DNA from: Nitriliruptoraceae bacterium
GTDB taxonomy: Bacteria > Actinomycetota > Nitriliruptoria > Nitriliruptorales > Nitriliruptoraceae
Direction: 5' to 3'
DNA: 14,696 nt
Assembly: GCA_007123425.1 (NCBI GenBank)
Contig: SKLC01000240.1
Location: 1-14,696, forward strand
The first letter of the stretch is position 1. Each line of letters starts with the position of its first letter. The notes beneath the pieces are model-generated. The model was not told the DNA's origin. It did no database searches and saw nothing but the letters and a program-made list of their open reading frames with translations. A program made the position numbers and the translations under genes. Positions 1 to 5,597 of the stretch are shown piece by piece.

Positions 1-263
1 ACCACGTCGGCGCCGGCGAGGCGGCCGCGGGCGGCCGCGAGCACCGTCTCGTCCTCCTCGGCGATGTCGACGAGCTCCCGCAGCCCGTCGGCGTCCTCGC
101 GCTGCGCGTATGCCAGCCCCAGGGCGCAGGCCGCGACACGGCTGACGAGCGGGTCCGCCCCGGGCGCCTGCCCGTGTCCGCCGGATGGCACGTCGGGTCG
201 GTGGCGCCGCAACCGCGGGGCGTGGCCGCTGGCCGGTCGCCGCGCCGACTCATGCTCGGTCAT
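1..263 (-). CDS. Hypothetical protein, N-terminal 87 residues (runs off left edge)
   Basis: An uninterrupted reading frame runs from an ATG at 261-263 to the window edge. A GGGGAG ribosome binding site lies 8 nt upstream of this ATG. A second in-frame ATG exists at 251-253? No: that CAT is in another frame, so 263 is the natural start. The first 35 residues are rich in Arg, Pro, Gly and His and look disordered (MTEHESARRPASGH at the start). They are followed by a helical, acidic stretch including LVSRVAACALGLAYAQRED and LVDIAEEDETVLAAA. No signal peptide or membrane segment is visible. It lies 167 nt downstream of metZ on the same strand and may share its transcript or use a TACGAT -10 box at 369-374. 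I do not recognise the family, and the missing C-terminus prevents any functional call. Confidence 0.6.
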   Translation of the reverse strand, partial: MTEHESARRPASGHAPRLRRHRPDVPSGGHGQAPGADPLVSRVAACALGLAYAQREDADGLRELVDIAEEDETVLAAARGRLAGADV

Positions 264-368
264 GGTCCGCTCCCCTGCATCCTCGTGGCTCCGGTCCCGC
301 GGTCACGTCGTGTGGGGGCCACGCACGGCCGTCGGGTGGGTGTTCCGGGGTCCGGGGAACGTGGCGGC

Positions 369-374
369 ATCGTA
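369..374 (-). promoter_or_regulatory. Possible -10 box (TACGAT) for the left-edge gene
   Basis: On the minus strand TACGAT fits the TANNNT -10 pattern seen elsewhere in this window and would start a transcript about 100 nt before the ATG at 263. No convincing -35 is present 16-19 nt upstream. This is weak, motif-only evidence. Confidence 0.2.
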
Positions 375-408
375 GGTCCGGGGGGCGTCGCCTGACCGGG
401 ATGCGGCC

Positions 409-422
409 CGGCCGAATGGCCG
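409..422 (-). terminator. Small hairpin just after metZ
   Basis: A 5-bp GC stem (CGGCC/GGCCG) with a GAAT loop begins 8 nt after the metZ stop codon. No U-tract follows, so on sequence grounds it is a weak terminator candidate of the U-less type often proposed in high-GC actinobacteria. Confidence 0.25.
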
Positions 423-429
423 TTGCGCC

Positions 430-1617
430 TCACCGACCCAGGGCAGCCTCGAGATCGGCGATCAGGTCCCCGGGGTGCTCCATCCCCACGGAGAGGCGGA
501 CCACCCCGTCGTCGATCCCCATCTGGGCCCGCACCTCCGGGCCCAGCCGGCGGTGCGTGGTCGTGGCCGGATGGGTGGCCAGGGACTTGGTGTCGCCGAG
601 GTTGTTGGAGATGTCGACCAGCGCGAGGCGGTCGAGCACCTCGAAGGCGCGGGTCTTGCCGCCCGGCAGGCTGCACGTGACGATCGTGCCGCCACCGGTC
701 ATCTGCGCCCGCGCGAGCCCATGCTGGGGATGCGAGCCCAGCCACGGGTGGCGGACCCACGCGACGTCGTCGCGCTGCTCGAGCCACTCGGCGACGCGGA
801 GCGCGCTCGCGCTCTGATGCTCGACCCGCAGGCGCAGCGTCTCCAGGCCCTTGAGCGCCACCCAGGCGTTGAAGGGGCTCATCGAGGGCCCGGTGTGGCG
901 GATCAGGGGGCGCAGCTGCTCGGTGACGAACTCCCGCGTGCCCAGGATCGCTCCGCCCAGGGTCCGGCCCTGGCCGTCGATGTGCTTGGTCGTGGAATAG
1001 ACGACCACGTCCGCGCCAAGCTCCAGGGGCCGCTGCAGCGTCGGCGTGGCGAACACGTTGTCGACGATCACGCGCGCGCCGGCCGCGTGCGCCAGCCGAC
1101 TCACCGCCGCGATGTCGACCAGCTGCTGCATGGGGTTGGAGGGGGTCTCGAAGAACACGGCGGCGGCCGGCGAGGCCAGCGCGCGCTCCCACTGGTCGAG
1201 GTCGGCGCCGTCGACGAACTCGGTCTCGACGCCCCACCGGGGCAGGATCGCGTCGAGGATCTGGAAGCAGGAGCCGAACAGGTCACGCGCCGCCACCACG
1301 CGGTCGCCAGCGGCCAGGGTGGCCGCCAGCGCGTTGAACACCGCCGACATGCCGCTGGCCGTGGCCTGGGCGGCCTGCGCCCCCTCGAGCCGTGCCAGCC
1401 GCTCCTCGAGCATCGTCACGGTGGGGTTGGCGTAGCGGCTGTAGACGTAGTGGTCGGACTCCCCGGCGAAGGCGGCCTCGGCCTCGGCCGCCGACCCGTA
1501 GACGTAGCCGGAGGTCAGAAAGAGCGCCTCGGAGGTCTCGTCGAGCTCGCTTCGGCGCAGGCCACCGCGCACCGCGGTCGTGTCGGGGTGCCACCCGGAC
1601 GTCGGCCCCTGGGCCAT
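430..1617 (-). CDS. metZ: O-succinylhomoserine sulfhydrylase (Cys/Met metabolism PLP enzyme)
   Basis: A 395-residue PLP-dependent trans-sulfuration enzyme, predicted to make homocysteine directly from O-succinylhomoserine and sulfide in methionine biosynthesis; cytosolic. Visible family signatures are YSRYANPT (about 59-66, phosphate-binding Tyr/Arg), VDNVFATP with Asp186 that would contact the pyridine nitrogen, and STTKHIDGQGR with Lys211 as the Schiff-base lysine. The HIDGQGR tail is typical of MetZ-type sulfhydrylases rather than cystathionine gamma-synthase, but closely related MetB, MetY and methionine gamma-lyase cannot be fully excluded. The length is normal. The ATG at 1615-1617 is chosen because AGGAG sits 8 nt upstream; an earlier in-frame ATG at 1662 lacks a ribosome site and adds a non-conserved leader. 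It follows the PP2C gene on the same strand with a 58-nt gap, which also contains its own putative promoter. Confidence 0.88.
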   Translation of the reverse strand: MAQGPTSGWHPDTTAVRGGLRRSELDETSEALFLTSGYVYGSAAEAEAAFAGESDHYVYSRYANPTVTMLEERLARLEGAQAAQATASGMSAVFNALAATLAAGDRVVAARDLFGSCFQILDAILPRWGVETEFVDGADLDQWERALASPAAAVFFETPSNPMQQLVDIAAVSRLAHAAGARVIVDNVFATPTLQRPLELGADVVVYSTTKHIDGQGRTLGGAILGTREFVTEQLRPLIRHTGPSMSPFNAWVALKGLETLRLRVEHQSASALRVAEWLEQRDDVAWVRHPWLGSHPQHGLARAQMTGGGTIVTCSLPGGKTRAFEVLDRLALVDISNNLGDTKSLATHPATTTHRRLGPEVRAQMGIDDGVVRLSVGMEHPGDLIADLEAALGR

Positions 1618-1648
1618 GGCACGCTCCTGCTGCTCGAGGACGTGACAG

Positions 1649-1654
1649 ATGCTA
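1649..1654 (-). promoter_or_regulatory. Putative metZ promoter (-10 TAGCAT)
   Basis: Minus-strand TAGCAT fits TANNNT and sits 31 nt before the metZ ATG. A TGACGC element overlapping the PP2C stop codon (1673-1678) lies 18 nt upstream as a -35 candidate. The spacer carries a 12-bp palindrome CCCGGGCCCGGG (1662-1673), which could be an operator or simply GC bias. It suggests metZ can be transcribed apart from the phosphatase gene. No SAM or cobalamin riboswitch is recognisable in this short leader. Confidence 0.35.
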
Positions 1655-1675
1655 CGCACCACCCGGGCCCGGGCG

Positions 1676-2377
1676 TCACTCCTCCTCGAGGTCCACCACC
1701 ACGATGGTCACGTCATCGGGCGTGTCGGCCTCCTCGACGAGCTCGAGCAGCCGGCTGGCGGCCTCGGGCTCGTCGCGCAGGATCTGCTCGAGCGTTCCGA
1801 CCGGGACCACGTCGGTGAGCCCGTCGGTGGCCAGCAGCAGCCGGTCGCCGACGGCCAGGTGGAGCGACCGGGCGTGCGGGCGCATCCCCGGGTCGTCGCG
1901 GCCCCCGAGGCTCTGGAAGATCCCGCCGTTGAGGCGGTCGGAGGTCGTCAGCTCCTCCAGTCCGGCGGGTCCGAGGTGGGCCACGAGCGTGTCGCCCACG
2001 TTGACGACGACGGCGGGCTCGCCGTCGGCCGGCACGACGAGGGCCGCCACGGTGGTGGCCATGCCCTTGCGGGTGAGGTCGACCTCTCCCGCGTCGAGCA
2101 GGATCCGGTCCGCGCGCTCGAGCAGCGCGGTCGCGCTCGCCTCGTCGTGCGGGGGCTCGGCCGAGCTGAGCGCACGGGCGGCGAGGTCGCTGGCCAGCTC
2201 CCCGTGGGGAGCGCCGCCGACGCCGTCGAGCGCGGTGATCAGCGCCGGCGCCCGAAGCGACCAGTGCTCGACCCCGGCGGTGGCGCTCAGCACGTCGACA
2301 CCGACCGTCGCCCGGTCCTCGTTGCGCTCATGCCGGCGCGACCGGCGTGTGCACGCCTGTACCGCCACCTGCACCAT
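1676..2377 (-). CDS. PP2C-family Ser/Thr protein phosphatase
   Basis: A 233-residue metal-dependent (PPM/PP2C) phosphatase consisting of the catalytic domain only, with no membrane anchor or sensor domain. The motifs appear in the expected order: RNED (18-21) with the first metal-site Asp, ALDGVGG (49-55) with the bridging Asp51, GMATT (105-109), VGDT (127-130), LLLATDGLTDV (180-190) with Asp185, and the final DDVTIVVV (221-228). All metal-coordinating acidic residues expected for an active enzyme are present. It probably reverses Ser/Thr phosphorylation by Hanks-type kinases; none is encoded in the window. The ATG at 2375-2377 is preceded by GAGGTGAGG about 7 nt upstream and by a TACCGT -10 box at 2406-2411. 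It is divergent from the CoA-transferase gene and heads a minus-strand run with metZ. Confidence 0.87.
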   Translation of the reverse strand: MVQVAVQACTRRSRRHERNEDRATVGVDVLSATAGVEHWSLRAPALITALDGVGGAPHGELASDLAARALSSAEPPHDEASATALLERADRILLDAGEVDLTRKGMATTVAALVVPADGEPAVVVNVGDTLVAHLGPAGLEELTTSDRLNGGIFQSLGGRDDPGMRPHARSLHLAVGDRLLLATDGLTDVVPVGTLEQILRDEPEAASRLLELVEEADTPDDVTIVVVDLEEE

Positions 2378-2405
2378 CGTGGGTCCTCACCTCGTGAACT
2401 TCAGC

Positions 2406-2411
2406 ACGGTA
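2406..2411 (-). promoter_or_regulatory. Putative PP2C-gene promoter (-10 TACCGT)
   Basis: TACCGT on the minus strand fits TANNNT and would give a leader of roughly 20 nt containing the GAGGTGAGG ribosome site. No good -35 hexamer is visible. The palindrome at 2433-2444 would lie across or just upstream of the -35 position, where a bound protein could control this promoter. Confidence 0.35.
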
Positions 2412-2432
2412 GGGGGCGTGCACCGGGCCGCC

Positions 2433-2444
2433 ACCGGCGCCGGT
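2433..2444. promoter_or_regulatory. Operator-like palindrome, copy 1 (ACCGGCGCCGGT)
   Basis: A perfect 12-bp palindrome in the divergent intergenic region between the PP2C and CoA-transferase genes. A second copy differing only at the sixth base (C to T) lies at 2473-2484, exactly 40 bp away centre to centre. The pairing suggests a dimeric regulator site, but no cognate regulator is encoded in the window. Confidence 0.4.
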
Positions 2445-2470
2445 CGGGTGGCAGTTCGCGCCCTGACCGT

Positions 2471-2486
2471 TCACCGGTGCCGGTGA
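2471..2486. promoter_or_regulatory. Operator-like inverted repeat, copy 2 (TCACCGGTGCCGGTGA)
   Basis: Seven-base arms TCACCGG/CCGGTGA flank a 2-bp centre. The inner 12 bases match copy 1 at 2433-2444 apart from one base. It lies 52 nt before the CoA-transferase start. It does not resemble the KstR or KstR2 consensus sites of mycobacterial sterol regulons. Confidence 0.4.
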
Positions 2487-2526
2487 GCGGGCATGCTGCC
2501 CCGTGCACGCGCAACCCACGGCCGCG

Positions 2527-2532
2527 AAGGAG
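2527..2532 (+). promoter_or_regulatory. Ribosome binding site fixing the CoA-transferase start
   Basis: AAGGAG lies 5 nt before the ATG at 2538. It decides this start over the in-frame ATG at 2493, which has no comparable site. Confidence 0.7.
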
Positions 2533-2537
2533 CCACC

Positions 2538-3764
2538 ATGACCGCGCCCCTGCAGGGGGTCACCGTCCTCGAGCTCGCCAACTGGGTGGCCGCCCCGAGC
2601 TGCACCGCCGTCATGGCCGACCTCGGGGCCGAGGTCATCAAGGTCGAGCCCCGCACGGGCGACGCGATGCGGGGCAAGCTGCGCCAGCCATCGCTGCCCG
2701 ACGAGGCGCCCCGGGCGGACCATCCCTTCCACCTCGACAACCGCGGGAAGCGGTCGATCGCGGTCGACCTGACCGATCCGCGGGGCGCAGAGCTCATCAT
2801 CGAGGTCGCCGGGCGCGCCGACGTGCTGGTGACCAACCTGCTGCCCTCCCGACTCGAGCGCTACGGGCTCGGCCCCGCGCAGGTGCGCGCCGCCAACCCC
2901 CGGCTGGTCTATGGGCTGGTCACCGGCTTCGGTACCCGCGGACCGGAGGCCGACCGGCCGGGATTCGACCTCACCGCCTTCTTCGGGCGGGCGGGGATCA
3001 TGAGCCTCGTCGCCGAGCCGGGCCAGGCGCCCCCGGCCTTCCGGCCCGGCCAGGGGGACCACGCCACCGGCCTGGCGCTGCTCTCGGCGGTGCTGGCCGC
3101 GCTGCTGCAGCGCGAGCGCACCGGGCAGGGCCAGGTGGTCGAGACCAGCCTGCTCCACGTGGGCGCCTGGACGATCGGCTGCGACCTCGGGGCCGCGCTG
3201 GTCGATGGCCGCCAGCCCACCCCGCGGGGGCGTGACGAGCCGATCAGCCCGCTCAACACCCGCTACCGCTGTCAGGACGACGCCTGGATCACGCTGGCCG
3301 CCCACGATCAGCGGGCCTGGCCACGCCTCTGCCGAGAGATCGGGCTGCCCCAGCTCGCGGAGGACGAGCGCTACGACACGCCCCGCAAGCGGTTTCGACG
3401 GGGCCGCGAGCTGGTGGCGCAGCTCGACGCGCACTTCGCGACCGCTTCGGTCGAGCACTGGGCGCCGCTGCTCGACGCGGCCGGCATCCTGTGGGACCGG
3501 GTGGCCACGCTGCCCGAGCTGCTCGCCGACCCGCAGGCCCGCGCGGCGGGGCTGTTCGCGGACATCGATCACCCGCACGCCGGAACCTTCGAGACGCTGG
3601 CGGCGCCCCTGCGCATGGACGGGGGCGAGGTGGGGATCCGCGGCCCGGCTCCGGAGGTGGGTGAGCACACCTCGAGCGTCCTGGGCGCGCTCGGGATCGA
3701 CCACGACCGCATCGCGGAGCTGACCGCCGAGCGGGTCATCGGCCCCGAGCAGGAGCAGCACTGA
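2538..3764 (+). CDS. CaiB/BaiF family (class III) CoA-transferase
   Basis: A 408-residue class III CoA-transferase, which moves CoA between an acyl-CoA donor and a carboxylic acid through an aspartyl-CoA thioester intermediate. Family marks include the N-terminal PLQGVTVLELANWVAAPSC, the GAEVIKVEP strand (30-38), DNRGKRSIAVDL (67-78), and GDHATG with Asp174 at the position of the catalytic aspartate (Asp169 in formyl-CoA transferase), followed by the typical GQGQVVETSLL. The length is standard. The specific acid cannot be deduced; the adjacent acyl-CoA ligase suggests a role in activating or recycling a catabolic carboxylate. The ATG at 2538 is chosen for AAGGAG 5 nt upstream; the in-frame ATG at 2493 adds 15 unlikely residues. 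The stop lies 108 nt before the ligase start, so co-transcription is possible. Confidence 0.88.
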   Translation: MTAPLQGVTVLELANWVAAPSCTAVMADLGAEVIKVEPRTGDAMRGKLRQPSLPDEAPRADHPFHLDNRGKRSIAVDLTDPRGAELIIEVAGRADVLVTNLLPSRLERYGLGPAQVRAANPRLVYGLVTGFGTRGPEADRPGFDLTAFFGRAGIMSLVAEPGQAPPAFRPGQGDHATGLALLSAVLAALLQRERTGQGQVVETSLLHVGAWTIGCDLGAALVDGRQPTPRGRDEPISPLNTRYRCQDDAWITLAAHDQRAWPRLCREIGLPQLAEDERYDTPRKRFRRGRELVAQLDAHFATASVEHWAPLLDAAGILWDRVATLPELLADPQARAAGLFADIDHPHAGTFETLAAPLRMDGGEVGIRGPAPEVGEHTSSVLGALGIDHDRIAELTAERVIGPEQEQH

Positions 3765-3830
3765 TCGTGCGCCCCCGCCCCCATTCCCGCGCGGGACGCG
3801 GCACGCTCCGCCGCGTGACCGAGCGGGCGT

Positions 3831-3836
3831 TAGGAT
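3831..3836 (+). promoter_or_regulatory. Putative -10 box (TAGGAT) before the acyl-CoA ligase
   Basis: TAGGAT fits the TANNNT pattern and would give a leader of about 30 nt that includes the AGAGGG ribosome site of the gene at 3873. No recognisable -35 lies at the right distance. It suggests the ligase may have its own promoter besides readthrough from the CoA-transferase gene. Confidence 0.35.
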
Positions 3837-3872
3837 CGCCGGCTGACGAAGCGAGCACGAGAGGGCACGCGC

Positions 3873-5486
3873 ATGGGTTGGAACTTCGCCGACGTCTGGG
3901 AGGTCGTCGCCGAGCAGCTGCCGGACGCGCCCGCCCAGGTGCAGGGTGAGCGGGTGCTCTCCTGGAGCGAGTTCGACCGCCGCGCGGACGGCGTGGCCCG
4001 CGCGCTGCTGGACGCAGGCCTGGGGCATCAGGCCAAGGTCGCCCAGTACCTCCACAACGCGCCGGAGTACCTCGAGTCGCTGTTCGCGGCCTTCAAGGCC
4101 GGCCTCGTCCCGGTGAACACCAACTACCGCTACGGCGACGACGAGCTGCACTACCTGTGGGACAACGCGGACGTGGAGGCGGTGGTCTTCCACGCCACCT
4201 TCACCGAGCGCGTCGAGGCCATCCGCGACCGCCTGCCCCAGGTGCGGCTGTGGCTGTGGGTCGACGACGGCGCCGGGCCCTGCCCCGACTGGGCCAGCCC
4301 CTACGAGCAGGCCGCGTCCAGCGACCCCGGCCGCGTCGTCGCCGACTGGGGCCGCAGCGCCGACGACCTCTACCTGCTCTACACCGGCGGCACCACGGGC
4401 AAGCCCAAGGGCGTGATGTGGCGCCAGGGTGACCTCTTCGCGCTGCTCAACCGGACCGCGGCGGTGCGCTACGAGGGGGAGGAGGGCGACCTCGACGTGG
4501 TGCGCGCGATGCTGGCGCGCCCCGGCCCGGTCCAGATGCCCGCCTGCCCGCTGATGCACGGCACGGGGGCCTTCTCCGCCTTCGCGGCGATGAGCGCCGG
4601 CGGCTCGGTGGTGACCCTGACCAACCGCTCCTTCGACGTGGTGGAGCTGCTCGACACGATCGAGCGGGAGCGGGTCAACGCCATCGCGATCGTCGGCGAC
4701 GCCTTCGCCAAGCCCATGCTGCGCAGCCTCGACGCGGAGCCCGACCGGTGGGACATCTCGAGCCTGCGCCTGGTGCTCTCCTCCGGGGTGATGTGGAGCG
4801 AGGAGACCAAGCAGGGGCTGCTGCGCCACCATCCCCGCATGCTGCTCGCCGACCAGTTCTCCTCCTCCGAGGCGATGGGGATGGGCACCTCCGTGTCGAC
4901 CGGCGACGGCGCCACGCGCACGGCCCGGTTCGAGCTCGGCGCGAACGCGCGGGTCATCGACCACGAGGGCAACGACGTCGAGCCCGGCTCCGGCGAGGTC
5001 GGACAGGTGGCGGTCAAGGGCCGCCAGCCCATCGGCTACTACAAGGATCCCGAGAAGACGGCTGCGACCTTCCTCGAGATCGACGGCGAGCGCTACTCCG
5101 TGCCGGGTGACTTCGCGATGGTCGAGGCCGACGGGTCGCTGACCCTGCTCGGCCGGGGCTCGGTGTGCATCAACACCGGGGGGGAGAAGGTCTACCCCGA
5201 GGAGGTCGAGGAGGCCCTCAAGACCCACGCCGGCGTGCACGACGCCGTGGTCGTGGGCGTGCCCGACGAGCGCTTCGGGGAGGCGATCGCCGCCGTGGTC
5301 GAGGTCACGCCCGGCGCCGAGGTGGCCGAGCGCGACCTCATCGATCACGTCCGGGCCCGGCTGGCGCGCTACAAGGCCCCCCGCCACCTGGTGACCGTCG
5401 ACTCGATCGCCCGCTCACCCAACGGCAAGGTCGACTACCGGCGCCTGCGCGAGCTCGCCACCCGCCGGGTGAGCGCCGACGCGTGA
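3873..5486 (+). CDS. AMP-forming acyl-CoA synthetase, FadD19-like
   Basis: A 537-residue adenylate-forming ligase (ANL superfamily): carboxylic acid + ATP + CoA gives acyl-CoA + AMP + PPi. The large N-terminal domain carries the phosphate loop LLYTGGTTGKPKG (168-180). The hinge and C-terminal part carry VPGDFAMVEADG, LGRGSVCINTGGEKVYPEE and the final SPNGKVDY with the adenylation lysine Lys519. The wording VMWR after the P-loop, the NTNYRY stretch near 82-87 and RGSVCINTGGEKV closely follow what I recall of mycobacterial FadD19, a ligase for steroid side-chain or branched medium/long acids, so sterol or branched-acid activation is a reasonable guess but not proved. The ATG at 3873 has AGAGGG 8 nt upstream. 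Tandem position with the CoA-transferase and an acyl-CoA dehydrogenase at the right edge fit an acyl-CoA catabolic neighbourhood. Confidence 0.87.
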   Translation: MGWNFADVWEVVAEQLPDAPAQVQGERVLSWSEFDRRADGVARALLDAGLGHQAKVAQYLHNAPEYLESLFAAFKAGLVPVNTNYRYGDDELHYLWDNADVEAVVFHATFTERVEAIRDRLPQVRLWLWVDDGAGPCPDWASPYEQAASSDPGRVVADWGRSADDLYLLYTGGTTGKPKGVMWRQGDLFALLNRTAAVRYEGEEGDLDVVRAMLARPGPVQMPACPLMHGTGAFSAFAAMSAGGSVVTLTNRSFDVVELLDTIERERVNAIAIVGDAFAKPMLRSLDAEPDRWDISSLRLVLSSGVMWSEETKQGLLRHHPRMLLADQFSSSEAMGMGTSVSTGDGATRTARFELGANARVIDHEGNDVEPGSGEVGQVAVKGRQPIGYYKDPEKTAATFLEIDGERYSVPGDFAMVEADGSLTLLGRGSVCINTGGEKVYPEEVEEALKTHAGVHDAVVVGVPDERFGEAIAAVVEVTPGAEVAERDLIDHVRARLARYKAPRHLVTVDSIARSPNGKVDYRRLRELATRRVSADA

Positions 5487-5487
5487 G

Positions 5488-5523
5488 GGGCGTGCGACCC
5501 GAGCCGGGCGTGCGACCGCAGCC
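5488..5523 (+). repeat. Tandem 18-bp repeat, two copies
   Basis: GGGCGTGCGACCCGAGCC (5488-5505) is followed immediately by GGGCGTGCGACCGCAGCC (5506-5523), differing only by a CG/GC swap. It begins one base after the acyl-CoA ligase stop codon and ends about 74 nt before the GH65 start. It could be a tandem binding site or a local duplication. Confidence 0.5.
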
Positions 5524-5584
5524 GGTCCGGGTGGCACGCCGGCGGGACCGGTGCCGCCTCACGCCGGCGCCGCCGATCTCGTCG

Positions 5585-5590
5585 TAGGCT
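5585..5590 (+). promoter_or_regulatory. Leaderless-type -10 box (TAGGCT) of the GH65 gene
   Basis: TAGGCT ends exactly 7 nt before the ATG at 5598, so transcription would start at or next to the start codon. No Shine-Dalgarno sequence precedes this ATG. Both facts match the leaderless-transcript pattern known from actinobacteria. No clear -35 is seen. Confidence 0.5.
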
Positions 5591-5597
5591 TACGAGC

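Noticed and set aside
1662..1673. CCCGGGCCCGGG palindrome before metZ as an operator
   Set aside because: Simple GC palindromes of this kind are expected by chance at this base composition; kept only as a note in the promoter entry.
2328..5387. A 1,019-codon open frame on the minus strand
   Set aside because: It is antisense to the CoA-transferase and acyl-CoA ligase, has biased Gly/His/Val/Asp-rich composition with no domain motifs, and arises from the GC-rich codons of the real genes.
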